From DAOTXK01 sp034435395 (GTDB lineage Bacteria > Chloroflexota > Anaerolineae > Aggregatilineales > Ch27), in contig DAOTXK010000268.1 in NCBI GenBank assembly GCA_034435395.1, positions 1-64,000 of the forward strand: 64,000 bases of DNA, read 5' to 3'. Position numbers and translations under genes: made by a program. Position 1 is the first letter of the stretch. Each line of letters begins with the position of its first letter. Shown piece after piece: positions 26,792 to 34,885 of the stretch. The notes beneath the pieces are model-generated. The model searched no databases. It had not been told where the DNA came from and saw nothing but the letters and a program-made list of their open reading frames with translations.

Positions 26792-28714
26792 CTAAAATTT
26801 CAGATTGACATCGGTCGCGTCAATGTCCGGCGCGGACGGCGACGATCGATCCTTCACCGTGGCCGAGGACATGGCCAGCGCCGACACCAGGAACAGCAAC
26901 CGCCGCCCCTTGGGCGCGATCGACTTCCAGCGCAGCCCTCGCATCGCGCACAGGGCCAGAGCCACAAAATATTCACTCCAGTTTTCCGGATCGGCCAGGC
27001 AGTCGGCCACGATTCCCCGCACGGCGGCAATACAGTGGAGCGCTCGCTCGACCGGCAACCGTCCGCGCGGAGCCTCCCCCGACAGGCCAACCTCGGCCAG
27101 CAGGTTGATCACCGGCCAGATGTCCCCCCAAGCCTCGCCATCGATAGCCGGGGCGACCACTTCTGTCAGCAGGCTGGACTCCAGCACCGCCCAATCAAAA
27201 AGGGTGTGACCCTCGCGGGTATTGGCGAAATCGATCAGCCAGGCATTGCCGCCTGGCCCCACCAGAATATTATGCAGGTGCAGGTCGCCATGGATGATAC
27301 ATAAGGAGCCAGCCACGCGGCGTTGCAACAGGTTCAGATAACGCTTGAGCGGATTGGGAAGCTGCACCGGAAAGCCTGGCTGCTCCGGCAATCGATCGCT
27401 GTCCAGGTCAAAATCCGGCTCCAGCTCGGCCACCTGCTGATAAAGCAGGTCGTCACGGGTCGCCACCACCTGGCCCACCAGCCGATCCACGATGCCACCC
27501 CGGTAGAACTGGGGAGACGGCAGCCTGATCCCGCGTACTTCAAGTTTGCCAGCCCGGTTGGAGGCCTCAGGCCCAGCTCCCGATGTCAACTGGATGGCGT
27601 TCCGGTCGGGATAAAAATCCTCCACCGTGAACCCCTCCAGCGCCACCACTTCCTGGTGAGCAAACCGCCCACGGCGGCTCCACTGTCCCATCGGCGTGAG
27701 TTTCCGCCGCGGCGCGGCCAGGCCAGGGGCGACTTCCACCACCAGCGCGGGCGGGAGCACCATCTCGTATTCCTGCCACACGCCAAAGCGATAGGGGTGC
27801 CGCTGCGACCACCAGGTTTCCCCAAAGAAACGATACAGACTCTCCCACAGCAACTCGCTCAAGGCCTCCGGCCCATGGTCGCGGGCGTAAACGGCCAGAT
27901 CGACCGGCCCAACCTGGCTGGAACTGCGTACAAACGTGTACTTCAGCCCGCCCAGCGGCGAGTTATCGGGCACGACCGGATTGTCCACGACCCGCGCCGA
28001 GGTTGGCGGCAGCGTGTCCCGCACAAAGGAGTCATACCGCATCTTTTCATATAGAATCGCCTGCCGCTCATCGAGCTTGACCACGACCGAAGCATCGGCG
28101 TGGCCGTCCGCCCGGTACGGGGTGGCGACCAGCACGCGCGCGGGCGTGTGCCCGCCTTCCAGTTCGCGCTCGATTTCCACCCGGGCGTGACCGCGAAACA
28201 ACTGCTGCAACACCTCGATCTCAAGGTGATTCAGCGCGATGCCACCTTTGGGCTTAACCGGCACCGTCGGGACCTGAAACTGCATCTCGGCGGACCAGTT
28301 GGCCGCCTGCGAGATAAGCTGCTCAGCATCCGCGCCGATATCCGCCAGCACGCGACAGGGCAGGCTGTCCCCTTCCTGAAGAATCGCCAGAAATAACTCG
28401 CGCTCAGAGGGATGAGGTCGCCCCTTATCCTGCGCCAGTTCCCGCGCCAGGCGCAGCACGGTATGCAGGCGCGGCGTTTCACGGAACCCCGGCCAAAAGC
28501 GCCGATTATCCCCCTGCCCCAACGCCTGACGAACCATGTACCGGGCGAACCTCGGCGCAATCCCGTGACTCTCCAGAGTGCTGGCCGTCACCCCCCCTTT
28601 GAGTTTGGTGAGGGCAATAAAGAGATGCTCTACACCGACATAAAAGTGTCCTGAACGGGCCGACTCTTTGCGCGCCAGGGCGAAAATATCGTCATACTCT
28701 GGAGCAGACACCAC
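26792..28714 (-). CDS. Clp-N domain / phosphotransferase-like fusion protein
   Basis: A 640-aa protein with an unusual architecture. Residues ~1-140 contain two Clp-N repeats (ALARKESARSGHFYVGVEHL; then LARELAQDKGRPHPSERELF) like the adaptor-binding domain of ClpC, but no AAA+ module follows. The middle is of unknown fold. The C-terminal half carries a kinase-like catalytic loop, CIIHGDLHLHNILV, then WLIDFANTREGHTLFDW, matching the HGD-x4-N and D of APH-type phosphotransferases or related ternary-complex-associated domains. It starts with GTG immediately after the stop of the FHA gene, so the two act together. A signalling role that reads FHA-bound phosphoproteins is an inference. Confidence 0.65.
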   Translation of the reverse strand: MVSAPEYDDIFALARKESARSGHFYVGVEHLFIALTKLKGGVTASTLESHGIAPRFARYMVRQALGQGDNRRFWPGFRETPRLHTVLRLARELAQDKGRPHPSERELFLAILQEGDSLPCRVLADIGADAEQLISQAANWSAEMQFQVPTVPVKPKGGIALNHLEIEVLQQLFRGHARVEIERELEGGHTPARVLVATPYRADGHADASVVVKLDERQAILYEKMRYDSFVRDTLPPTSARVVDNPVVPDNSPLGGLKYTFVRSSSQVGPVDLAVYARDHGPEALSELLWESLYRFFGETWWSQRHPYRFGVWQEYEMVLPPALVVEVAPGLAAPRRKLTPMGQWSRRGRFAHQEVVALEGFTVEDFYPDRNAIQLTSGAGPEASNRAGKLEVRGIRLPSPQFYRGGIVDRLVGQVVATRDDLLYQQVAELEPDFDLDSDRLPEQPGFPVQLPNPLKRYLNLLQRRVAGSLCIIHGDLHLHNILVGPGGNAWLIDFANTREGHTLFDWAVLESSLLTEVVAPAIDGEAWGDIWPVINLLAEVGLSGEAPRGRLPVERALHCIAAVRGIVADCLADPENWSEYFVALALCAMRGLRWKSIAPKGRRLLFLVSALAMSSATVKDRSSPSAPDIDATDVNLKF

Positions 28715-29074
28715 TCACCGTTCCGTATTCTCCAACCGTAACCAGGTCCGGCCAATGCGAAAAAGCGCCCCTTCTTCGAGACGCGAGGCCCCCTCAATCT
28801 GTTTCTTACCGATGAACGTCCCATTGCGACTGCCGCTGTCTTCCACGAACCATCCTTCGCCGGGGCGATATTGCAGCCGCGCATGTAACCGGGAGATCTG
28901 GGTGTCAAATGGCAGACACAGGTCGCAATCGTCACGCCGACCAAGCGTCAGCACCCACGCGCCATTGGCCCCCATGCTGCCGTCACCATCGACCCGTTGG
29001 AAGCGCACCCGTCGGCCATCATCAGGCCCACTCATAATCGTGATCGTTAACTGGAGATCCGCCTCATCTATCAT
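28715..29074 (-). CDS. FHA-domain protein
   Basis: About 119 aa, essentially one forkhead-associated domain that binds phosphothreonine peptides. The diagnostic residues are present: LGRRDDCDLCLP (Gly-Arg), ISRLHARL (Ser-x-x-His) and SGSRNGTFIG (Asn-Gly). The ATG giving MIDEADLQL is preferred; an in-frame ATG at 29173 would add 33 residues with codon use unlike the gene. The FHA gene is directly followed by the Clp-N fusion gene with no gap. Its promoter region is shared with the divergent valS T-box leader. Confidence 0.82.
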   Translation of the reverse strand: MIDEADLQLTITIMSGPDDGRRVRFQRVDGDGSMGANGAWVLTLGRRDDCDLCLPFDTQISRLHARLQYRPGEGWFVEDSGSRNGTFIGKKQIEGASRLEEGALFRIGRTWLRLENTER

Positions 29075-29210
29075 AACGCCTGGCCCATGCCCGCTACCCT
29101 GATCCGGTTGCAACCCTAGTATACTCCACTCAGGCGGACGAAGAAACGGTCTGACTGGCGAAAGCGCCGTCATCCGGACCGACTATATCATACCGCAGGC
29201 CGCTTAACCA

Positions 29211-29240
29211 TTGACGCCACCCGCCGCCGCATGTTATACT
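29211..29240 (+). promoter_or_regulatory. valS promoter
   Basis: TTGACG (29211-29216), 18-nt spacer and an extended -10, TG-T-TATACT (hexamer 29235-29240). The predicted start is near 29247, at the beginning of the T-box leader. Confidence 0.65.
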
Positions 29241-29246
29241 AACGCC

Positions 29247-29506
29247 AACCAAATGCATAGTTTCATCAACTATGACGGAGAGGAGTAGGCGGCCAGCGCC
29301 CTCTCAGAGAGGTGGGTCACCGGCTGAAAGCCCACCAGGGTAGCCCCGCTGAAGGTCGCTCCTGAGTTGAGACGTTGAACATACCAGTAGGCGTCTCCGG
29401 TTTGGCCCGTTATCGCGTCAGAGTGCCTGCGTCTTGAGAAGGCGCGGGAACCAAGGTGGTACCACGGAAGTTGCGACCTTTCGCCCTTGACGGCGGAAGG
29501 TTTTTT
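29247..29506 (+). ncRNA. T-box riboswitch (valine tRNA-sensing leader)
   Basis: The leader of valS has an AGTA-type stem I (GGAGAGGAGTAGGC near 29277-29290) and a candidate Val specifier GTC in GAAGGTCGCTCC. The T-box AAGGTGGTACCACGG lies at 29453-29467. The TGGT bulge can pair with an ACCA tRNA 3' end. AAGGT (29453-29457) pairs with ACCTT (29476-29480) to form the antiterminator. The competing terminator is ACCTTTCGCC (29476-29485) with GGCGGAAGGT (29492-29501), followed by a T-run. Uncharged tRNA-Val is expected to stabilise the antiterminator and turn valS on. Confidence 0.9.
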
Positions 29507-29544
29507 GTTCGAGATTCCCTGGCCACAGAACGGGGGTGAGAAAC

Positions 29545-29667
29545 ATGTCAAACGTTGACGACGGCGGTGTTGGCTGGTGGCGCTGCCACCCGATTGTGTC
29601 TCTCCCCTCAGGGTCAATGCGGTTATTGCCTGAGTCTGGCTCACCCGTCACTATACCGGGAAAGTGA
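29545..29667 (+). CDS. Small ORF between T-box and valS, overlapping the valS start
   Basis: A 40-codon ORF with strong RBS GGGGGTGAG 4-5 nt before its ATG. It runs through to a TGA that shares GTGA with the GTG start of valS. The product (MSNVDDGGVGWWRCHP..., ending SPVTIPGK) matches nothing I recognise. The overlap suggests that valS is translated by re-initiation or coupling from this ORF, giving a second control layer below the T-box. Confidence 0.5.
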   Translation: MSNVDDGGVGWWRCHPIVSLPSGSMRLLPESGSPVTIPGK

Positions 29668-32306
29668 ACAACGACATGACCAAAGAAATGCCCCGCATCT
29701 TCGACTTCAGAGAGGCCGAAGCACGCCTCTATCAGTGGTGGCAGGAAAACGGCTGGTTCAAGCCCGAAACGGCTGGCTCCGACGCCGAACCGTTCGTGAT
29801 CAGCATTCCGCCGCCTAATGTGACTGGCGAACTGCATCAGGGCCATGCGATGTTCGTCAGCCTGGAAGACCTGATGATCCGCTATGAGCGGATGCGTGGT
29901 AAGGCGGCCCTGTGGGTGCCTGGCACCGACCATGCCAGCATCGCCACCGAACTTCAGGTGGAAAAAATGTTGCAGGCGGAAGGCTCCAGCCGTCGCCAGA
30001 TCGGGCGGGAGGAATTCCTGCGCCGGGCCTGGGCGTGGCGAGAGAAGTATGGCGGGCGCATCAATGAACAGCTCCGACGCCTGGGAGCGAGCTGTGACTG
30101 GGATCGCGAGCGTTTCACGCTCGACGACGGGCTTTCCAGAGCCGTGCGCGAAGCATTCGTCACGCTGTGGGAACAGGGTTTGATCTACCGGGGCCCACGT
30201 CTGGTGAACTGGAGTCCCGGCTTGCAGACCGCTGTCAGCGATCTTGAAGTGGAATATGAGGAAATAGACGCCACGTTGTATTACTTCAAGTATTGTCTGC
30301 ATGACGATCCGGATACCTACATCCCGGTGGCGACCACCCGCCCTGAAACCATCCTGGGCGATACAGCCGTAGCCGTGCACCCGGAAGATGACCGCTATCG
30401 GCGCTTGATCGGTCAACGCGTGATCGTGCCTATGATGAACCGCGCCATACCGGTGATCGGCGACGCCTACGTGAACCGGGAGTTCGGCACCGGGGCGTTG
30501 AAGGTCACGCCCGGCCATGATCCCAACGACTACGAGATCGCGGGACGTCATGGGCTGGAAATCATCAACATCATGAACAAAGACGCAACGCTCAACGAAA
30601 ATGCCGGTGCCTATGCCGGGTTGGATCGTTTTGAGGCCCGCCAGAAGCTCTGGGCGGACATGAAAGCCGCCGGCCTGGTCATCAAGGAAGAGCCGTACCA
30701 TCACAGCGTGCCCGTCAGCCAGCGCGGCGGCGAAATGGTCGAACCGCTCATCAGCGAGCAGTGGTTCGTTAAGATCAAACCGCTGGCCGAAAAAGCGATT
30801 GAAGCCGTGCGCGATGGGCGCATTCAGATCGTGCCGGAACGCTTTACGAAAGTTTACTTCCACTGGATGGAAAATATCCGCGACTGGTGCATCAGCCGCC
30901 AGTTATGGTGGGGCCATCGCATCCCGGCCTGGTACGGCCCCGGTGGCGAGATCGTGGTGAGTCGGGATGGCCCGCCCGACGACGGTCGCCCCTGGCGGCA
31001 GGACGAAGATGTGCTGGACACCTGGTTCAGCAGCGGCTTGTGGCCGTTCAGCACGTTGGGCTGGCCGGAGCAAACGGCAGACCTGCAACGATATTACCCG
31101 ACCAGCATCATGGAAACGGGCTACGATATCCTGTTCTTTTGGGTGGCCCGCATGATCATGATGGGGCTGTGGTTCACCGGCAAGGTCCCATTCCGGACGG
31201 TCTACTTGCACGGCCTTGTCAGAGATGAGCATGGTCGCAAGATGAGCAAGACCACCGGCAACGTGATCGATCCCATCCAGAACATCGAGGAGTATGGGGC
31301 CGACGCGCTCCGTTTCACCCTGCTGACGGGCAGCACGCCGGGCAATGACATGAACCTGTCGGAGGACCGCATCCGTTCCAACCGCAACTTCGGCAACAAA
31401 ATCTGGCAGATGGCGCGTTTCGTGACCGGCAATCTCGGCGGGGAAGCGCCCATCGGCCCGCCGGCGCGTGACGGCCTGAGCCTGCCCGACCGCTGGATTC
31501 TGAGCCGGCTGCACGGGCTGATCGCCAATGTGCAGCGGCTGTTCGACTCCTACCAGTATGGCGAAGCCGGGCGGCAGATCTATGACTTCATGTGGGGCGA
31601 ATATGCCGACTGGTACATCGAGATCAGCAAGGAAACGCTGTTCGGCGAGGACGAGAAGGCCAAATCCCGCACCCGACACACCCTGGTCTACGTGCTGGAG
31701 ACCTGCCTGCGACTGCTGCACCCGTACATGCCGTTCGTCACAGAGGAAGTCTGGCAGTACCTCCCCCACCACGGCCCTGCGCTGATCATCGCCAGATGGC
31801 CCGAAGCCGACCCCGCATTTTATGATGAGGAGGCCGAGGTCAGCATGAAGGCCCTCATCGAGCTGATTCGGGGCATACGGAATGTGCGGGCCGAGTATGA
31901 GGTGGACCCCGGACGCCGGATCAAAGCGCTGATCCACGGCGGCAGCTACCGCTCCCTGATCGCCGCGTATGAAAGTCTGTTTGACCGACTGGCGCGCGTT
32001 GAGACGATCACCTACCTGACCAGCCACGATGGCGCGCCGGAGAAGGCTGCGTCGGTCGTTGTCGGTGATGCGACGATCTACCTTCCGCTGGCCGGCCTGA
32101 TTGATCTGAAAGCTGAACAGGCCCGGTTGAGTCAGGAGATGGAAAACCTGGACGGCCTGCTGACGCGGTCCAGAAACCTGCTGGAGAATCCCAACTTTGT
32201 GAATAAGGCCAACCCGGAAGTCGTGGAACGGGAGCGCGCCAAACTGGCCGATCTGGAGGCCAGGAAAGAAACCATCCAGAAACGTCTGGCTATCCTGAGC
32301 GATTAA
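29664..32306 (+). CDS. valS: Valyl-tRNA synthetase
   Basis: An 880-aa class I synthetase. The HIGH-type motif is PPPNVTGELHQGHAM and the KMSKS-type motif is GRKMSKTTGNVIDP. The CP1 editing domain (TTRPETILGDTAVAVHPED...) lies between. The C-terminal coiled-coil arm (EQARLSQEMENLDGLLTRS...) is characteristic of ValRS and absent from IleRS and LeuRS. The GTG start is chosen because it overlaps the TGA of the upstream small ORF; an ATG 12 nt downstream (29676) is the alternative. A bidirectional terminator follows. Confidence 0.95.
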   Translation: MNNDMTKEMPRIFDFREAEARLYQWWQENGWFKPETAGSDAEPFVISIPPPNVTGELHQGHAMFVSLEDLMIRYERMRGKAALWVPGTDHASIATELQVEKMLQAEGSSRRQIGREEFLRRAWAWREKYGGRINEQLRRLGASCDWDRERFTLDDGLSRAVREAFVTLWEQGLIYRGPRLVNWSPGLQTAVSDLEVEYEEIDATLYYFKYCLHDDPDTYIPVATTRPETILGDTAVAVHPEDDRYRRLIGQRVIVPMMNRAIPVIGDAYVNREFGTGALKVTPGHDPNDYEIAGRHGLEIINIMNKDATLNENAGAYAGLDRFEARQKLWADMKAAGLVIKEEPYHHSVPVSQRGGEMVEPLISEQWFVKIKPLAEKAIEAVRDGRIQIVPERFTKVYFHWMENIRDWCISRQLWWGHRIPAWYGPGGEIVVSRDGPPDDGRPWRQDEDVLDTWFSSGLWPFSTLGWPEQTADLQRYYPTSIMETGYDILFFWVARMIMMGLWFTGKVPFRTVYLHGLVRDEHGRKMSKTTGNVIDPIQNIEEYGADALRFTLLTGSTPGNDMNLSEDRIRSNRNFGNKIWQMARFVTGNLGGEAPIGPPARDGLSLPDRWILSRLHGLIANVQRLFDSYQYGEAGRQIYDFMWGEYADWYIEISKETLFGEDEKAKSRTRHTLVYVLETCLRLLHPYMPFVTEEVWQYLPHHGPALIIARWPEADPAFYDEEAEVSMKALIELIRGIRNVRAEYEVDPGRRIKALIHGGSYRSLIAAYESLFDRLARVETITYLTSHDGAPEKAASVVVGDATIYLPLAGLIDLKAEQARLSQEMENLDGLLTRSRNLLENPNFVNKANPEVVERERAKLADLEARKETIQKRLAILSD

Positions 32307-32324
32307 AACCGGTCGAGGCCAAAA

Positions 32325-32355
32325 AAGACGGGGCCAGCGCCGGTCCCGTCTTTTT
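32325..32355. terminator. Bidirectional terminator after valS
   Basis: AAGACGGG (32325-32332) pairs with CCCGTCTT (32345-32352), followed by T on the plus strand; preceding A residues give a T-run on the minus strand. It serves both valS and the convergent HEAT-protein operon. Confidence 0.85.
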
Positions 32356-32381
32356 ATTCATCATCCACCGGACAGTCCCCA

Positions 32382-32606
32382 TCAACCCTCCGCCGACTCC
32401 AGTTCCCGCTTTTTTTTGTAGAGGGCAAGTCCGGCTTGCTGGGCGACCTTTTTCACTTCCGGATCGGTTTCCGCACGAAAAAGCTCCTCTAGCGCCTCCA
32501 GCGCGCTCACGTCACCGAGCAGGCCCAATTCGCGAGCAGCCTTGATCCGAACCTCTGGATTCTTGTCCTTCAGCCTGGCAATGTGATACTCGACAATACT
32601 AGGCAT
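32382..32606 (-). CDS. Small HEAT-repeat protein (third gene of trio)
   Basis: A 74-aa protein of paired amphipathic helices: IARLKDKNPEVRIKAARELGLLGD, one HEAT repeat with the Asp/Pro-Val-Arg pattern, then ALEELFRAETDPEVKKVAQQAGLAL. There is no catalytic motif. The ATG giving MPSIVEYHI has GAGGAG ~9 nt upstream; a start 30 nt earlier would overlap the RBS context. It is last in a leftward run of three similar proteins. HEAT modules are protein-binding scaffolds; the partner is unknown. Confidence 0.65.
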   Translation of the reverse strand: MPSIVEYHIARLKDKNPEVRIKAARELGLLGDVSALEALEELFRAETDPEVKKVAQQAGLALYKKKRELESAEG

Positions 32607-32635
32607 TTGAACCAGCTCCTCGTCCAACCAATACA

Positions 32636-32938
32636 TCAGCGCCGAGGCTTCTGTTTACGGGCCTGCGCCTGGTTTAGAATGGCGGTCACACGCTCGCGCT
32701 CCTTCTGCGACGCACCCTGAGCCTCGGCAGCGCGTCTGACTGCGGCATAGTATATCGCTTTACCCGCCTGTTGGGCCAAGCGACGCAGTTCCGCGTCAGG
32801 ATCGGTGGCAAAAACGTCCGCCAGCGGGCCTAACGACGCCGGGTCGCCGATGATCTCCAGCTGGCGGATGGCCTCGCGCCGCACGTCCGGATCAGGGTTT
32901 TTGAGTCGTTGTATCCATATCCTGCCTGGCTCAACCAT
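32636..32938 (-). CDS. Small HEAT-repeat protein (second gene of trio)
   Basis: A 100-aa protein with a repeat clearly related to the downstream gene: RLKNPDPDVRREAIRQLEIIGD, then LADVFATDPDAELRRLAQQAGKAI. A basic C-terminal tail follows (QARKQKPRR). The ATG has GGGGGAGA ~6 nt upstream. The shared Ala-Gln-Gln-Ala-Gly motif at the end of the second helix pair suggests the two arose by duplication. It lies 19 nt downstream of the first gene of the trio. Confidence 0.65.
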   Translation of the reverse strand: MVEPGRIWIQRLKNPDPDVRREAIRQLEIIGDPASLGPLADVFATDPDAELRRLAQQAGKAIYYAAVRRAAEAQGASQKERERVTAILNQAQARKQKPRR

Positions 32939-32957
32939 GGCCGGTCTCCCCCGTCCA

Positions 32958-33419
32958 TCACGACCCCTCATGACCGGGGTCATCGTCCAGCACTTCCCTT
33001 GCCAGATCGGATAGCGACAGCGCCTGGCCCCGCTCCGACCGGTCGTGGAGAATCTCCAACATCTCCCGCTTCAGCCGGGCCTGCTCCCGCAGAAAGCGCG
33101 TCTCCTCGCCCGTTTTCCCGGCGACTAACTCGGTGGCCACGCCGTCCAGGAAAATCTCCTCCTGCTCGGCGCTGACGCAGGCTTCATAAAGCGCCTGGAT
33201 CGCCCGCTGGGTGGAATGACCTCTCTGGTGCGCCTGCCAGACCAGCTTACCCGCCCACTGCGCCGTCTGGCGAACCCGCGGATCCCGATCATGCTTGCAT
33301 ATCCAGCTCAGGGCCGGCAGCGCCTCGGTCTCTTCAACCATCGCAATGATTTGCAGGGTTTCGATGCGCCTTGCCGAATCCCCGTGCTTGAGATTATGGA
33401 TGAGGGTTTGTAGGTCCAT
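32958..33419 (-). CDS. HEAT-like helical protein (first gene of trio)
   Basis: A 153-aa helical protein. Residues ~1-70 (LQTLIHNLKHGDSARRIETL, ALSWICKHDRDPRVRQTAQWAGKLVWQ) repeat the HEAT-like pattern of the two downstream genes, including Gln-x-Ala-Gly near the repeat end. The rest is charged and helical (ARLKREMLEILHDRSERGQA). The ATG at 33419 is preferred, since longer in-frame starts add a Gly/Ala/Pro stretch of different character. tRNA-Thr lies ~120 bp upstream on the other strand. Confidence 0.55.
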   Translation of the reverse strand: MDLQTLIHNLKHGDSARRIETLQIIAMVEETEALPALSWICKHDRDPRVRQTAQWAGKLVWQAHQRGHSTQRAIQALYEACVSAEQEEIFLDGVATELVAGKTGEETRFLREQARLKREMLEILHDRSERGQALSLSDLAREVLDDDPGHEGS

Positions 33420-33541
33420 GTCGCGCCATCCCCCTGGCTCCAGTATAACAAAGCTTGTGCCCACCGCGCCTCCGGCGATTGTGCCTGCGGCGATTGGCCC
33501 TTGTTTCACCGCAGCGGGCCTGCTATAATCCGGGTCGCTAA

Positions 33542-33614
33542 GCCACCCTAGCTCAATCGGCAGAGCAGGCGCTTCGTAAGCGTCAGGTTATCGGTTCAAC
33601 TCCGATGGGTGGCT
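33542..33614 (+). tRNA. tRNA-Thr (anticodon CGT)
   Basis: The 73-nt cloverleaf folds completely. The acceptor stem is GCCACCC/GGGTGGC, the D arm GCTC-AATCGGCA-GAGC, the anticodon stem GGCGC/GCGTC with loop TTCGTAA (anticodon CGT, reading ACG), and the T arm ATCGG-TTCAACT-CCGAT. The discriminator is T, and CCA is not encoded. Confidence 0.95.
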
Positions 33615-33695
33615 CTGCTCCCGCCTGCTCCGTGGATATACGCGACGGGCTTTTTTTGTATGCCCGCTGCGTCGAACGTGCCTTAGGGAGGGGCG

Positions 33696-34331
33696 ATGAA
33701 GGAGCGAGACTATCCAATCACCATCGGCGTCGCGGGAGGCACCGCCTCCGGCAAGAGCACTGTCTCCTACAACCTGCTTCAACAGGCGGGCAGCCACAAC
33801 ATCGCCCATCTGGCCCACGATGCCTACTACCGTGAGTCCGACCACATCCCGCGCACCCAAGACGGCCTCCTCAACTACGACCATCCCGACTCCCTGGAAA
33901 CCAGCCTGCTAATCGAGCACATTCGTCAGTTGCAGCAATGGCATCCTGTTGAAACCCCGATCTATGACTTCACCACGCATAAGCGTCTGCCAGGTACACT
34001 CACCGTCCAGCCACAGCCCGTGATTCTGGTGGAAGGGATTCTGCTCTTTGTCGAGCCGGAATTGCGCGAGTTGTTTGACATCCGCATCTTCGTGGATACG
34101 CCGGATGACATTCGTCTGATCCGTCGGATCAGGCGGGATGTCGCCGAACGTGGTCGGACGGTGGACTCCGTAATCGAACAGTACCTCGCCACTGTACGCC
34201 CCATGCACCTGGAATTCGTCGAGCCAAGCAAACGCTACGCTGATGTCATCATCCCGGAAGGCGGCTTTAATAAGGTCGCCATCGACATGTTGGCAGCCCG
34301 CATCCGGGCCATGCTGGAAGGCCGACGCTAG
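33696..34331 (+). CDS. udk: Uridine kinase
   Basis: A 211-aa P-loop kinase phosphorylating uridine/cytidine in pyrimidine salvage. The Walker A motif is GVAGGTASGKST, followed by HDAYYRE, NYDHPDSLE, PIYDFTTHKR and VEGILLF, all family signatures. The length is normal. RBS GGGAGGGG precedes the ATG. Its stop codon shares the four bases CTAG with the stop of the convergent gene. Confidence 0.95.
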   Translation: MKERDYPITIGVAGGTASGKSTVSYNLLQQAGSHNIAHLAHDAYYRESDHIPRTQDGLLNYDHPDSLETSLLIEHIRQLQQWHPVETPIYDFTTHKRLPGTLTVQPQPVILVEGILLFVEPELRELFDIRIFVDTPDDIRLIRRIRRDVAERGRTVDSVIEQYLATVRPMHLEFVEPSKRYADVIIPEGGFNKVAIDMLAARIRAMLEGRR

Positions 34332-34609
34332 GGCTTGGGTTCTTCGCTGGAAGGCGTCACGGTACGGACCAATTCCACCAGAAAGGCAGAGGCTTCATCC
34401 AGACGTTTTTTGAGGTCCTGCATCTCCGTCAGCGCCATGTCGGGGCGTCGTTCCCAGGCTTTCAGCACGATCTCGGCTTGAAGGCTCAGGTTAGTCACCC
34501 GACCGCCCAGATGATCGTGCAGGAGATCGGCCAGCCATCGGCGTGCCTCTGGAGACAGGTACTCATTGATCTGCCGCCGCAGTTCATCAGGATCGAATGT
34601 CTTGGCCAC
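34328..34609 (-). CDS. Orphan HisKA_3-like (DHp) helical protein
   Basis: A 93-aa protein whose central helix, LADLLHDHLGGRVTNLSLQA, resembles the dimerisation/phosphoacceptor helix of NarL-partner histidine kinases (LHDxLGxxLTxLxLQ), including the His. A second helix follows (MTEMQDLKKRLDEASAFLVEL-like region near 60-80). There is no ATPase domain in or next to it. It could be a phosphotransfer relay, a dominant-negative adaptor, or a degenerate sensor. It starts at GTG behind AGGGGGAAATC. Similarity is by eye only. Confidence 0.5.
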   Translation of the reverse strand: MAKTFDPDELRRQINEYLSPEARRWLADLLHDHLGGRVTNLSLQAEIVLKAWERRPDMALTEMQDLKKRLDEASAFLVELVRTVTPSSEEPKP

Positions 34610-34723
34610 GATTTCCCCCTACCCAACATACCATGCTTACCCAGGGCCTGATCCTATCATACGCCAATCCGCATCCTTGAGCGAGTTACCTTCCGTCGCA
34701 CCTGTACGACGGACCTTGCTGCG

Positions 34724-34752
34724 TTGCCCCGTGTGACCCCTGATGCTATAAT
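34724..34752 (+). promoter_or_regulatory. Promoter of the histidine kinase gene
   Basis: TTGCCC (34724-34729), 17-nt spacer and a perfect extended -10, TG-C-TATAAT (hexamer 34747-34752). The predicted start is near 34759, which rules out translation starts upstream of that point. Confidence 0.65.
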
Positions 34753-34885
34753 GCCCAAGACTGACCCAGACCATACCGGCGGGGCACGCGGCCTGACCAG
34801 CCTGCGTCAGCGCCCTCAGTTTGAGGTTGGGGCGCGTACACCCCTCACCGCGAGAGCAGTGGTACGAGTCATCGGAGATGATGTA

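Noticed and set aside
29075..29173. 33-codon N-terminal extension of the FHA protein
   Set aside because: It contains codons rare in this genome (AGA, ATA, CTA) and a TATACT promoter-like sequence; the FHA fold is complete without it.
34724..34885. Upstream extension of the histidine kinase starting at TTG 34724
   Set aside because: The TTG is the -35 hexamer of a promoter with a perfect extended -10 at 34747-34752, so this region is not transcribed as coding.
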